Below are positions 47,202 to 57,523 of a stretch of DNA of 64,000 nucleotides, in pieces. The stretch covers positions 62,001 through 126,000 of the forward strand of contig JAKUCV010005492.1 in the NCBI GenBank assembly GCA_028386065.3, written 5' to 3'. The notes below the pieces were generated by a model. That model did not search any database. It saw only the letters and a program-made list of their open reading frames with translations, and was not told where the DNA came from. Position numbers and translations under genes: made by a program. The DNA is from Turnera subulata. Its lineage: Eukaryota > Streptophyta > Magnoliopsida > Malpighiales > Passifloraceae. The stretch's first letter is position 1, and every line of letters starts with the position of its first letter.

Positions 47202-48996
47202 TGTGAGAACCCGACCCAAAATCACTTGGGGCTCCTTACCTTTTCCTTTACACCTTCTTCTTAACCAACACCCATTATCATTGGGGTCGCCACCCGAATT
47301 TTATTATGGAACAAAGTTCGAGAAAAACTCGTTCTTGAATCCCAATGACTCCATTTAAGAAAACTATGTAGCGAACCAAAGATAATGGGCCCGAGGATTC
47401 GTCATGGATTGGAAGGTGTTAGGCACCCATCCATGTTGGGGCGAAACTTTGTGCAATTGAAGAACATAAGTATGCCTTGTGCAAGTGTATGTATCGTGTG
47501 AAAACAAGTTACATAAAATAACAAAATTGAATTGAAACAAAAGGAAAATAAAAACAATTCGGCTTGAGTTTCCACCACTAGAAACCGCCTACGTACTCCG
47601 GCGACCGGGTTCAAAGCTCACGTAGTTCTTGTCATGGCATCACAACACTCACATCATCATAAGCATAGTCAAATCATCACCAAACAGCAATTGATACGGT
47701 TCACAATCAAAGAGGGATTAGAGTACTTATCTCGGTTGTTAGACCGAATCTTTGGGTCGTCTTCCACTGGATTTTAGACAATGACAACGGCCGATCCGGC
47801 TTCTTGTCTCAATAGCAAAGTTATAGATCTCCCTCTTAGCTTTCCAGAGAGTCTAAGATCACAGCAATCCAACTTCTAGAACTCGAGATATGAATTATTT
47901 TCTGAGACTGCTCGAATCAGGTCCCTCTACTCGGATTGTCCACCTTCTTGGCTCCTAGATTGCTTTTGATTGCTTCATCCTCTTCATCTCCTCTTGATGT
48001 CCTCTTGTTGGCTTCTTTCTTGATACTTTCCCACAAAATCTCTCCAGAGTTTCTACCTACAGAAATGTTTCTAGGCTTGGCTTGGAGAAGTAGAGTTTCT
48101 CCAAGCAACAAAGCTTATGGGAGTGTGTGTGTAGTGAGAGATTGATCCTTTACAATGTGAATGGGGGGCCCTATTTATAGAGTTTTGGGGTGTATAGGGG
48201 TGTGGACCTGCTTAATCACCAAGGTCTCAGCCAAAAATCTGGGCCAAAACCGTGTAGAATCAAATTAGGGGAGAAAATAGGGGAAATCGGGCTTTTCTGG
48301 GCGCCAAGACCGCCAGGCCCGGCGGTCAAGGGCTGGATGGTCGCCATGGCCACCCGACACCCCGCATTTCCCCCATTCTTTCTTTTTTTGCTCTCGGTTT
48401 CCCTTAATTCCTCCCTGATTTGATTCCACCGGGTAGTTAACCCCTAATCAATCCAAAATCACCTCCTTTCTTGATTAGTACTCCCCCCAATCATCTCCTA
48501 ATTGATTGATTACATATTAAGTCCCCATTTTGTGCCCAAATCATACCAAAAATACATTTACCATTAAGGGATGTTTTAACTCTGATTTTCCACTAAAATC
48601 AGAGCTAAAATTAGTCTGCAAATAATGTGTTTATGGGCTACTCAACTCTGGAAAGTCCATTCTTTATTAGCTTAGGCCCTCAAATTCATCCTTAACCCAA
48701 AAAATAAATCATCTCATTATAATCGGGTTAAAATAAACAAGAAAGCCCAAATAAATAAAATAGGATGATATTTTAATGAACTGGACTTTAGTATATTTTT
48801 ATCGTAAGAATAAATCATCTCATTAATCCTAAGGTTCAAACATATAAACCCCAATTCATAAAATATGCATTCCACTAAAATAAATTCTAAGTGTGCCTTA
48901 GCCAAAGACCAAATCATCTCATCATTCTTATGGTTTGAGCATGCCTAAAATCTAAGTTAGAAGAATATTCATGGGTCAAATTTGGGTGTTCACACA
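47202..48996 (-). mobile_element. Solo LTR, family S2
   Basis: 1,795 bp with exact 5-bp duplication CAAGC (47197-47201, 48997-49001). Plus strand starts TGTGAGAACCCGACCC and ends GGGTGTTCACA; read on the minus strand it starts TGTGAACACCCAAATTTG, a common plant Gypsy LTR start, so the minus orientation is preferred. A minus-strand-irrelevant TATTTATAG lies at 48171-48179, which read on the minus strand gives CTATAAATA, a good TATA box. No internal genes. Confidence 0.82.
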
Positions 48997-49001
48997 AGCC
49001 A

Positions 49002-49530
49002 TAAAGGAAGATTCGGCTATTCTCTATCTACAACAAAAACTTACCAACAAAGAAATGTTTCCCCCACATGTCTGCCTCACCTTCACCTATTGGCTTTGTG
49101 GTTGTTGCACTGACTACACAAGTTATGACATCCGCTAGAGCAGTGTGCTTTTGTAAATCATCTTTTGAAGAATATAAATCTTGTTATGTATTTCTGTATA
49201 ATAGGCTGAGAAGAATTCCTATGTTAAATTTTCCTTATACTTGTTCGATTAAATCTTGTATTCTTATATCTCTTGATTTGTTTATGTGAATTAAAAATAA
49301 TTTTTTTTCTAAAAAAAAATGACCAAGTTCCTTCCCATGGTAAACAACATAACCATCATTGCCAATAACTCCTGCAGACTAATGAATTTCATCAAAAGCG
49401 AGAAAAAGAAAATAGGCCCACATAGTGGTCGCCTCTCTGCAATCATGCAAGTTTCTAATTTCTTCATTAAATGAAATAAACCTGAAAATTTTACCCGAAA
49501 TCAAAAGATTACAAAGCAAATAAGTGTTAA
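49002..49530. other. No gene recognised
   Basis: Unclassified spacer following solo LTR S2. Short ORFs only. Confidence 0.4.
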
Positions 49531-50340
49531 TCCGATGATGATTAGCAACTAATTAAGTAACATACTTATTATGCTTAATATGTTTCTATGACTTATTCTA
49601 GTCGAATGGTTTTGACAATGACAAACCTTATGCCTATCTAATGATTCCTCTTCTTAGCCATCATCCATCATGTGAGCTGATCAGTAAGTGGGATTGAATA
49701 ATGTGTTGTGTGGTTGTGAGAAGTCACTTTCACCATCTTTTCTAAACCTTATTGTTGTGTGTTATGGATACTCTTTGCCAGTAATCAAAACAACTTAGTA
49801 TCCTACTTGTTTCTGACCTTGCAATATATGGTAAAAGATCTAAGATCCTTGTCAACGGATTCAAATTGATTGAGTCTACATTGGACCAAATAAAAATCGA
49901 GGAATTGGCCAACATGTGCAGAAAGAGAATGTCATCTCCTCATGCCAAATCTTGAAAGCGATCACAGGTAGTGAACATGTACAGAAAGAGAAATGTCATC
50001 TTCCATACCAGACCCTGAGAACAACCAAAGCAAAATTTTAAAGTTAATGAGTGGCACCTTTCATGCTAATCCCAACGTGAATGACAATGATGGTTGGACA
50101 TGAACACTTTGAGGCTTCCCCCCTCCTTCCTTGGCTCTATATAAGGAAGATCAATTGATGAAGAAAGTTAGAGCTGCCAACTGAGAAGTTCAAGCTTACT
50201 TTAAGCATGACTAATTGCAGTTCTCAATCTTTCTTGAGTGATAGGAAATTTTTCAATTGTTATTAGTTGAGTGCTCCATCTTGAGAAGATTGTATTGGTT
50301 GCCACCGTGAGAATTAATTAGAAGACTAAGGGTAGTGTGA
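49531..50340 (+). repeat. Possible SIRE-type Copia LTR fragment
   Basis: Contains a well-formed TATA box, CTATATAAGG (about 50138-50147), in a promoter-like context, and an upstream stretch (GGTTTTGACAATGACAAACC, near 49609) similar to the U3 of the SIRE-type LTR near 61210 (GATTTTGATGACTAACAAACC). Ends could not be defined. Confidence 0.35.
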
Positions 50341-50484
50341 TTACCTAAATTTAGACCACTCATATTTGGTTAATTTAAACTTTTGATGTGTTTTAAACCC
50401 AAGGTTAATAAAATGTCTTAATTCTGTGCTAGAATTTTTTTTTGGAGTTTGGAATAATAGACTATGGTATTTTGTTAATTTGGA
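50341..50484. other. AT-rich spacer up to solo LTR S1 copy 2
   Basis: 144 bp of AT-rich sequence with no recognisable feature, ending at the CTTTA duplication at 50485-50489. Confidence 0.4.
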
Positions 50485-50489
50485 CTTTA

Positions 50490-51388
50490 TGAAACACCCA
50501 TATCCCAATTCAATAATATAAATACAAATAAAATGTGAAATGACCAATTTACCCTTTTACTATCCGGAGACATGGAAATCATTGTGCACAACATCTTATC
50601 ATATAAACAAATTCAACCAGCAATACCGCCAATTAAACAGCATGACATGATCATACCGAGCAATAAACTCACAAAGAGTCGCAGCGGAAGATAAGCACAA
50701 ATAAAAGATTAAACATCATCAATTATGCATGCCGACTATGGATCTGATCTGAAACTAAATAGGCACAGTTACCTGAATGCATCCCTGATCCACGATCAGC
50801 CAACCTGTGTGGAAAAAGTGAGGGGGCGAGACGAACCATTGTCTCACCACAAACAAATAAATCAAAGTATAAAATTACAAATCAACTACAATCACACCGG
50901 TACCTGACAGTCACAGCCACAGTGCACTAACAAGCCACCGTGCACAACACAAAATCATCTGTTTATTATGATGCTTGAATCAGTTATCAGTGATGAAAGT
51001 TTATTATCACTAAATATTTTATTAAGGTTTGAGTATTTTATTATCAGGGCCCTCTACTGAGTGCGTCGAGCTCGGTAGCATATCTGGCCAGATCGGGGAC
51101 TGAGCCCAAGTGTCGTACCTCGGAAGGGGTAGATTCTGAGGCGTAAGAACCACCGATAAACATTGAAGTGGTCGCCGGCTCCCTGAGGCTGTGGTCAGAC
51201 ACACCTAACTGGTGCAAGTTTTCTAGGGGTGCACCGACCTTTTCTTGGGAAAACCATGCTAAACCGCATAAAATGTCCCGGGAGGTACCCAACCCTCCCC
51301 TCGGTGCTACCTGTCAACAGCCCCACAGTAATATTCCTTCATTTGTTCTTAGTTTGTATTAATTTTTCCTCTAGTTATGTTTCCTGAA

Positions 51389-51458
<70 letters not shown>

Positions 51459-53555
51459 CTTACTGAGTCCTCACATTAAGTTTTCAGAGTTGTGTGCCTT
51501 GACAGTGATAATCCTCACATCCGAGCCTTTGGCCCAAAATCCAAAAACATGTGATAATCCTCACACAAACTCATGTCAACAACCACGGCATAATCAAAAC
51601 AACAATTCAACAACAGGCACACAATGATAAATAGATCTTAATCATAGTACACAATGTAAACAAATTAGTAGCACAACAGGCATACAACATTCAACACCAA
51701 ACAAAAATTCCACATCAATTACCATTACTATTATTTCCGAGTGTTGTAGGCAGTAAAGCATACAAATGTTTATATATCCTCACCTGGGCCATAATAATTA
51801 CCTCAGAAGCTGAAGCCTCATGACATACACATCATATAAGATGTTTATTCACGACAAATGCATGCCAATGATATGATCTCGAGCTTAACCCGCAATGCTA
51901 GGCCCGCTACAAAATGATTATAACTTAAATCCAGATTATAATCGATTGGGCCTAAAGTGTATTATCTAAATCACCAATTTCACATTAAGCCTAAAGCCCA
52001 TATCCTTGATAGTCATTGGGCTTAAAGACCATACATACTTAATATAACATTAATTGAGCCTAGATCTGGCCCGTTCATATAATTGTATTAAACCAACTCC
52101 CGAGCCTTGCTTTTCTGGCCAAAAGTTCCATCTGCGTCGGTAGATCTCATCTCTCCACAACCGATTTCCACTAATTTCATCTCATTTTAATACACTATTT
52201 CAATGCAGTTATAGTGCATGATTTGAACAAAAACTGAACACACATCATCGCTTGAGAATTACCGTGTCATGCCGGAAATTACACTATCTCACCGGATTCC
52301 AGTCAGGCCTTGCCGGAAAGTAAACCGAGACGCCAAAAACACCACAACATTCTTCCTAGAATCCGAACACCAACCAAAAACGACATTCAATCCTCAAACG
52401 GAGCACAGAACATACAACATCTGAATTGAATACAAAATAGAGTTGCCAGAAAACTTAGCGAAAAATCGGACCTCACTGCCTGATGCCGGATCTGTGCTCA
52501 AACACCAAATCTAAGCCTAACCAACCCGTTGCCAGAAGACACCAACAACACAAACCACTGCCGGAAGCAACAACCACACTGTCGGCGCACCCGAAGCCAG
52601 CAGAAACCTGCCTCTAACCAACAATTCAGCAACACACACCACCAACCCGCCACCACAACAACACAGCAACAACTTACCCATCCAAAAATAAAACCCGATT
52701 AGTCACAGATTCTAACCAATCGAAGAGAAAGGAAAAAAAATAAAAAATAAGAAAGGAGGGAGAACATGGAAGAGTGGTGAGGGCGGCGCGAGCTTATCGA
52801 CATGGCAGCACAAGATGCAGCGACGGAGGCTCCTCGTCGCATTCCAAGTCCACGCCCAAGCCAAGCCTCGCATCCATGCACAGGCTTTAGTCTCGCGCCG
52901 AGCCTCCATGGCCACCCCACCTTTGGTGCAGTGAGCGCGGTGACGCTTAATGGTAGCGATTCACAACGACGAAGAAGAAGAGCATGGTAGTGGCGTGTAG
53001 TCACGGCGACAACGACATGGAGGGGAAGAGAAGGGAAAAGGAGAGGAATCAGGTGCGGGTGCGGGTGGTTACCAGAGAGAAAAAGAAAACAAAGAAGGGA
53101 GTGGGGGGAAGAGGTAATCGTCGAGGCACGAATCAGGGGAGAGGAGAGTGCGCCCAAACTCGGCAAGGAGAAAGGAAGGGAAAAAGAGGAGAGAGAGGGA
53201 AAAGTATGGGTTTTATACCCAAGCTCTAGGTTTAGGGTTTCCTCCAAAATCAAAACGACGTCACTTTAAGCATAGTTCCCTCCTCAAGTCAAACCTCATG
53301 TCAAAATACACTATTATGTGTGTTTTATGTTTTGGTTCATCCAAAACTACGTAGTTTTAGGTAAAACTACTGCCAACACTGTGTTTTACTCCCCAAACAT
53401 TCTTTAATTCCACATAAAAGAAAACACTTATGGACAAAGATTATTTAGTTCCAGAAATAATTTCCAAGAATTCCGTGAGGGCCTAATTGTGAATTAAATT
53501 ACAAAAATTATAAAAACTCCACAGAAAATAATTAACGAAAATTCAGGGCGTTACA
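50490..53555 (-). mobile_element. Solo LTR, Gypsy-type, family S1 (copy 2)
   Basis: 3,066 bp with exact 5-bp duplication CTTTA (50485-50489, 53556-53560). Starts TGAAACACCCATATCCCAAT and ends CAGGGCGTTACA, and shares with 31241-34455 blocks such as GGGCCCTCTACTG, GTGCGTCGAGCTCGGT, CAACAGCCCCACAGTA and CCATAATAATT. Minus-strand TATAAAA at 53211-53217 may be its promoter; the corresponding TATA is not seen in copy 1. Contains a (TA)n run at 51391-51457. Confidence 0.87.
51391..51457. repeat. (AT)n microsatellite
   Basis: 67 bp of uninterrupted AT dinucleotide repeat inside solo LTR S1 copy 2; absent from copy 1. Confidence 0.97.
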
Positions 53556-53560
53556 CTTTA

Positions 53561-53989
53561 TGTGTGTTTTGACCTATATTCTTTCAAAAGTGGATTCTTG
53601 ACAAAGGCATCTTGTGTTTGGAAAACAAAGTTTTAAAGATTTTTTTTTTTTAAAAAAAGTACAATTTGGAGAAATTGGTTCTTTATCCATCAAAACTCTC
53701 TTTGGATAAAAGTGGGTGAATTTGACAAAAGCTTGCATCTATAAAGATTTTTATGCCGAAAAGGATTCGTAAAAAGCATCTTTGGAAATCATTGAAAACA
53801 TTTCTCATTCTTGAGAGACACTTAGTATCATCATTGAAGTTACCATCATTGATTGAGGGCACTATCTTTGACGATTTGATCATCATCGAAGGAAAAGCAT
53901 CTTGAAAAACCAAGTTTGAAAAATTATTGAATCGAGCATAGAAGTTGGTTTAGGGCTTATCGTAGAAGACATACCCATTTTAGAGTTGG
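53561..53989. other. No gene recognised
   Basis: Spacer between solo LTR S1 and the next LTR-like block; AT-rich, no element ends seen. Confidence 0.4.
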
Positions 53990-55243
53990 AGACCCCTCTA
54001 ATATGCGAACTAACACATAAACAAACAATCAAAAAAATATATATAAAAATAAAAACAATCAAACAAATATGCAAACAAAAGATGCAAAGATGCAAACATA
54101 ATATTTATAATGGATGTAAAACAAACAAACAAACAAGTGCATAAAAGTAAATGGGTTTCCATACGTGTTAGCGAGTACCGAAACCATTTTAGCGTTTTTC
54201 GGGTCAAAATGGGATGCCGACGAACGATTCAGAGAAATTCTGGCATACGACGGCATAGAACGGCAAAAATACTGGTTAACTACACGGCATTACAACAGCC
54301 TACAACGACGAAAATGCAAGAGATAATTTCGGCATTACGGCGGCATAGCATCAATGATTGCTAAAATAGTTTCAGCACCACAACTACAATGGAAATCCGA
54401 AAGCAAACCTTATACAGAGAGAGAGAGAGCTCTACCTGTAAAAGGATGATTAGGAAGACGACGACTTTGCGCCCGAGTTCCAACTTATAGGGGGACAATA
54501 GAGGTAAAATAGGGCAAATATGAAACCCTTTATTATCAACTTTGAGCAGGACAGTGAGGGAGGTAGAAAACTGCAAAAACATGTACTGAACGACTCCTGG
54601 GTGTAGAAAAATAAAGGTAGGGGATCCCAATTTATAGTATTGGGCTATGGCATTTCTATAAATATTCTTTGGTCTATGGTTTGGCTGGTTGGCATGTCCC
54701 TACTAGTCACCTGTCATGGCTTGCTGGTCACTTGTCATGGCCTGTTGTTCACTTGTCATGGCCTGTTGTTCACCTGTCATGGCTTGTTGGCCACCTATCA
54801 TGGCCTGCTGGTCACCTGTCATGGCCTGCTGGCCAAGGTTCAAAAAACTCTTAATCGCACAAACGGGGCCCACTGGGACCTAAAAAGTTCTTGGAAAAAT
54901 ATGGGAGATCCATCTTGATGTCTGGGATATTCCCCTAAAGTTTCGTGAAATTCTAAAAACCCAATCTTTTATGGCTTGCACAAGATTCGGGGGGGTGGTG
55001 ACTAGAACGTGGCCAGAGGGTGACTAGAGTGTGGCCGGGACCTCAGAAAATCTCTGAAAAAATTCAAGAGAAACCCGGGAAGTCTCGGAATACTTTTAGC
55101 ACAAGAATTTGATGGATAAATGGTCTCCATGACCCTCAGAAAATATATTTTTTGAATTTTTCTGACTCTAAGGGATGGTGGAGTTCGGACGCGATATTAC
55201 ACAAAAATACAAGAAAAGGGTGGGCAAAATTTGGGTGCTAGCA
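53990..55243 (-). repeat. LTR-like block disrupting the SIRE-type element
   Basis: Ends on the plus strand with GGGTGGGCAAAATTTGGGTGCTAGCA, so on the minus strand it starts TGCTAGCACCCAAATTTTGC, a typical plant Gypsy LTR start; a minus-strand CTATAAAT (about 54631-54638) is a fair TATA box. It abuts the SIRE-type integrase frame exactly at 55243/55244. The left end and TSD could not be found, so whether it is a solo LTR or part of a larger insertion is open. Confidence 0.45.
54706..54831 (+). repeat. 21-bp minisatellite, 6 copies
   Basis: Six units of the type GTCACCTGTCATGGCCTGCTG, each exactly 21 bp with one to four substitutions. The unit is a multiple of three and is open in two plus-strand frames, but no start or domain supports translation. 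Confidence 0.92.
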
Positions 55244-57450
55244 TGCGCTTACAAAATGAAAAAGGTTATATGATTTCAAAAATAAGAAGTGATGATGGAG
55301 GAGAATTTGATAATCTTGTCGTCAATCACTTCTGTGAGCAAAGTGACATTGTACACACCTTATCGACTCCTAGAACACCTCAACAAAATGGGGTTGTTGA
55401 AAGGAAGAATCGATAGAGTATCCATGCGTCCTTTGATTGAAAAGACCCCTTATAAGATATGGTTTGATAAGAAACTAAGCATTGGTTATTTTCGGGATTT
55501 TGGTTCTAAGTGCTATATTCTTAATACAAAGGATAATCTGGGTAAATTTGGTGCTAAATCAAATGATTGAATATTTCTTGGTTACTCTATAACAAGTAAA
55601 GCCTATCGAGTCAATAACAAGAGAACTATGGTTATTGAAGAAACCATGCATGTTGCTTTAGATGAGATTGACCCGTGTGATCTAAGTGATGAAACAGATT
55701 AAGATTTTATTCCTGAAGATCAACCACAGGTCATTAGCATTAATGATACACCTGGAGAAAAGGAGAAGGAACCACCTGAGTTGATTCAACCTCAACTGCC
55801 TTCTCAAGAACCAGATGTGCAACCAAGCATGGCTAGTGAAAAATCAAATGTGACAGAGCAAGGATCAACTTCATAGCACAATCATGAAAATTTTAGAGCA
55901 CCTAAAGGGCTCTCAATAGGGGCCATTCTTGGTGACATCTCTATAGGTGTGACTACAAGATCCTCACTGCATAATCTGAACTTACATCTTGCATTCTTGT
56001 CACAAGTGGAACCCAAAAACGCAAATGAAGCTATTCTTGATGAAAATTGGGTCAATGTCATGCAAGAAAAGTTGAACCAATTCAAGAGAAGTAATGTATG
56101 GGAGCTATGGGTCTTTAGGAACAAGCCTGATGAAACCGGCATTGTGGTAAGAAACAAAGCAAAGTTAGTTGCTCAATGGTATAATCAAGAAGAAGGTATA
56201 GATTATGATGAGACCTTCGCCCCTGTTACTAGGCTAGAGTGCATCCGCATGTTGCTTGCATTTTCATCATATAGATCATTTAAGTAATATCAAATGGAGG
56301 TTAAGAGTGCACTCTTAAATGGTTTCATTATGGAAGAAGTTTATGTAGAGTAGCCACCTAGTTTTGAAAGTTATTAGCACTTTAACCAAGTGTATAAGCT
56401 TAAGAAAGCATCCTATGGACTTAAACATGCACTTAGAGCATGGTATGATAGGCTAAGTTCATATCTTGTGTCTAAAGGCTTTAGGAGAGACAAAGTACAT
56501 TCAACATTATTTGTTAAGATGAGTAAGAATGATGTGATCATTGCACAAATATATGTTGATGATATCTTATTTGGTGCTACTAATGATTCTCTTTGTAAGG
56601 AATTTGAAAGCCTTATGCACAGTGAATTTGAGATGAGTATGATGGGTAACTCACCTATTTTCTGGGCTTTCAAGTGAAACAACTTGATGATGGTATCTTT
56701 ATCAATCAAGCTAAGTATACTCGAGAACTACCAAAAAGATTTGGTTTGGACGAAACCAAGCCAAGTCCGACACCTATGAGTACATCCACAAAACTTGATA
56801 AAGATATGAATCGTAAGGATGTTGATATAAAGATGTACAGAGGCATGATAGGTAGTCTTCTATATCTCAATGCTACATGGCCTGGTATAATATTTAGTGT
56901 GTATTTATGTGCTCGATTTCAATCTTGTCCTAAAGAATCTCATCTTAGAGCCATAAAACGCATAGTTAAGTATCTAAAAGGCACACCTTCATTAGGTCTA
57001 CGGTACCCCAAAGTAAACACCTTTACTTTGACAAGCTATTCAGATGCTAATTTTGCAGGGTACACATTGGACAGGGAAAGCACAAGTGGGACTTGTCAAT
57101 TGCTTAGACAATCCCTTGTGTCTTGGTCAAGCAAGAAGTAGAATTTGGTTGCAACATCAGCCACAGAAGCAAAATATGTTGCAGTTGGAGCATGTTATGC
57201 TCAAGTCCTATGGATAAAACAAGCCTTATCTGATTATGGACTAACCTTTAACTGTATGCCTATCAATTGTGGCAGTTCTAGTGCAATAAACTTGACCAAG
57301 AAGCCTATGCAACACTCTCGGACAAAGCACATTGAAGTTAGGCATCATTTCATCTGAGATCATGTGTTGAAAAAGGATGTGGCAATTGAGTTCGTGAAGT
57401 CTGAAAAGCAACTTGTTGACATCTTTACCAAGCCAATTCATATGTGTTAA
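55244..57450 (+). pseudogene. SIRE/Maximus-type Copia pol (integrase to RNase H)
   Basis: 5'-truncated, decayed pol. It starts in the middle of integrase (RLQNEKGYMISKIRSDDGGE, then TPQQNGVVERKNR with the catalytic Glu). Reverse transcriptase blocks follow: NKAKLVAQWYNQEEGIDYDE (near 56155), YKLKKASYGLKHALRAWYD (near 56390) and AQIYVDDILFGATND (near 56545), the FGAT after YVDD being typical of the SIRE/Maximus lineage. RNase H blocks are YRGMIGSLLYLNA, RFQSCPKESHLRAIKRI, SYSDANFAGYTLDRESTSG and SATEAKYVAVGACYAQ. Several stops (for example near 55415, 55568, 56286, 57139) and at least one frameshift (near 56670) inactivate it. Gag and protease are missing to the left. Confidence 0.9.
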
Positions 57451-57523
57451 GTGTTCATGTATACTCATACATTAGTATAGTGCAATCATAACACTCACAC
57501 ACGAACACTAAGTACATTAGCAG

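Noticed and set aside
52699..53253. 184-codon minus-strand ORF
   Set aside because: Within solo LTR S1 copy 2; Ser/Leu/Pro-rich with no recognisable domain.
5801..57450. Endogenous pararetrovirus (caulimovirus) sequence
   Set aside because: Looked for because such copies are common in plants. All polymerase regions found have Copia order (integrase before reverse transcriptase) or are Gypsy/LINE fragments; no movement-protein or coat-type motif was seen.
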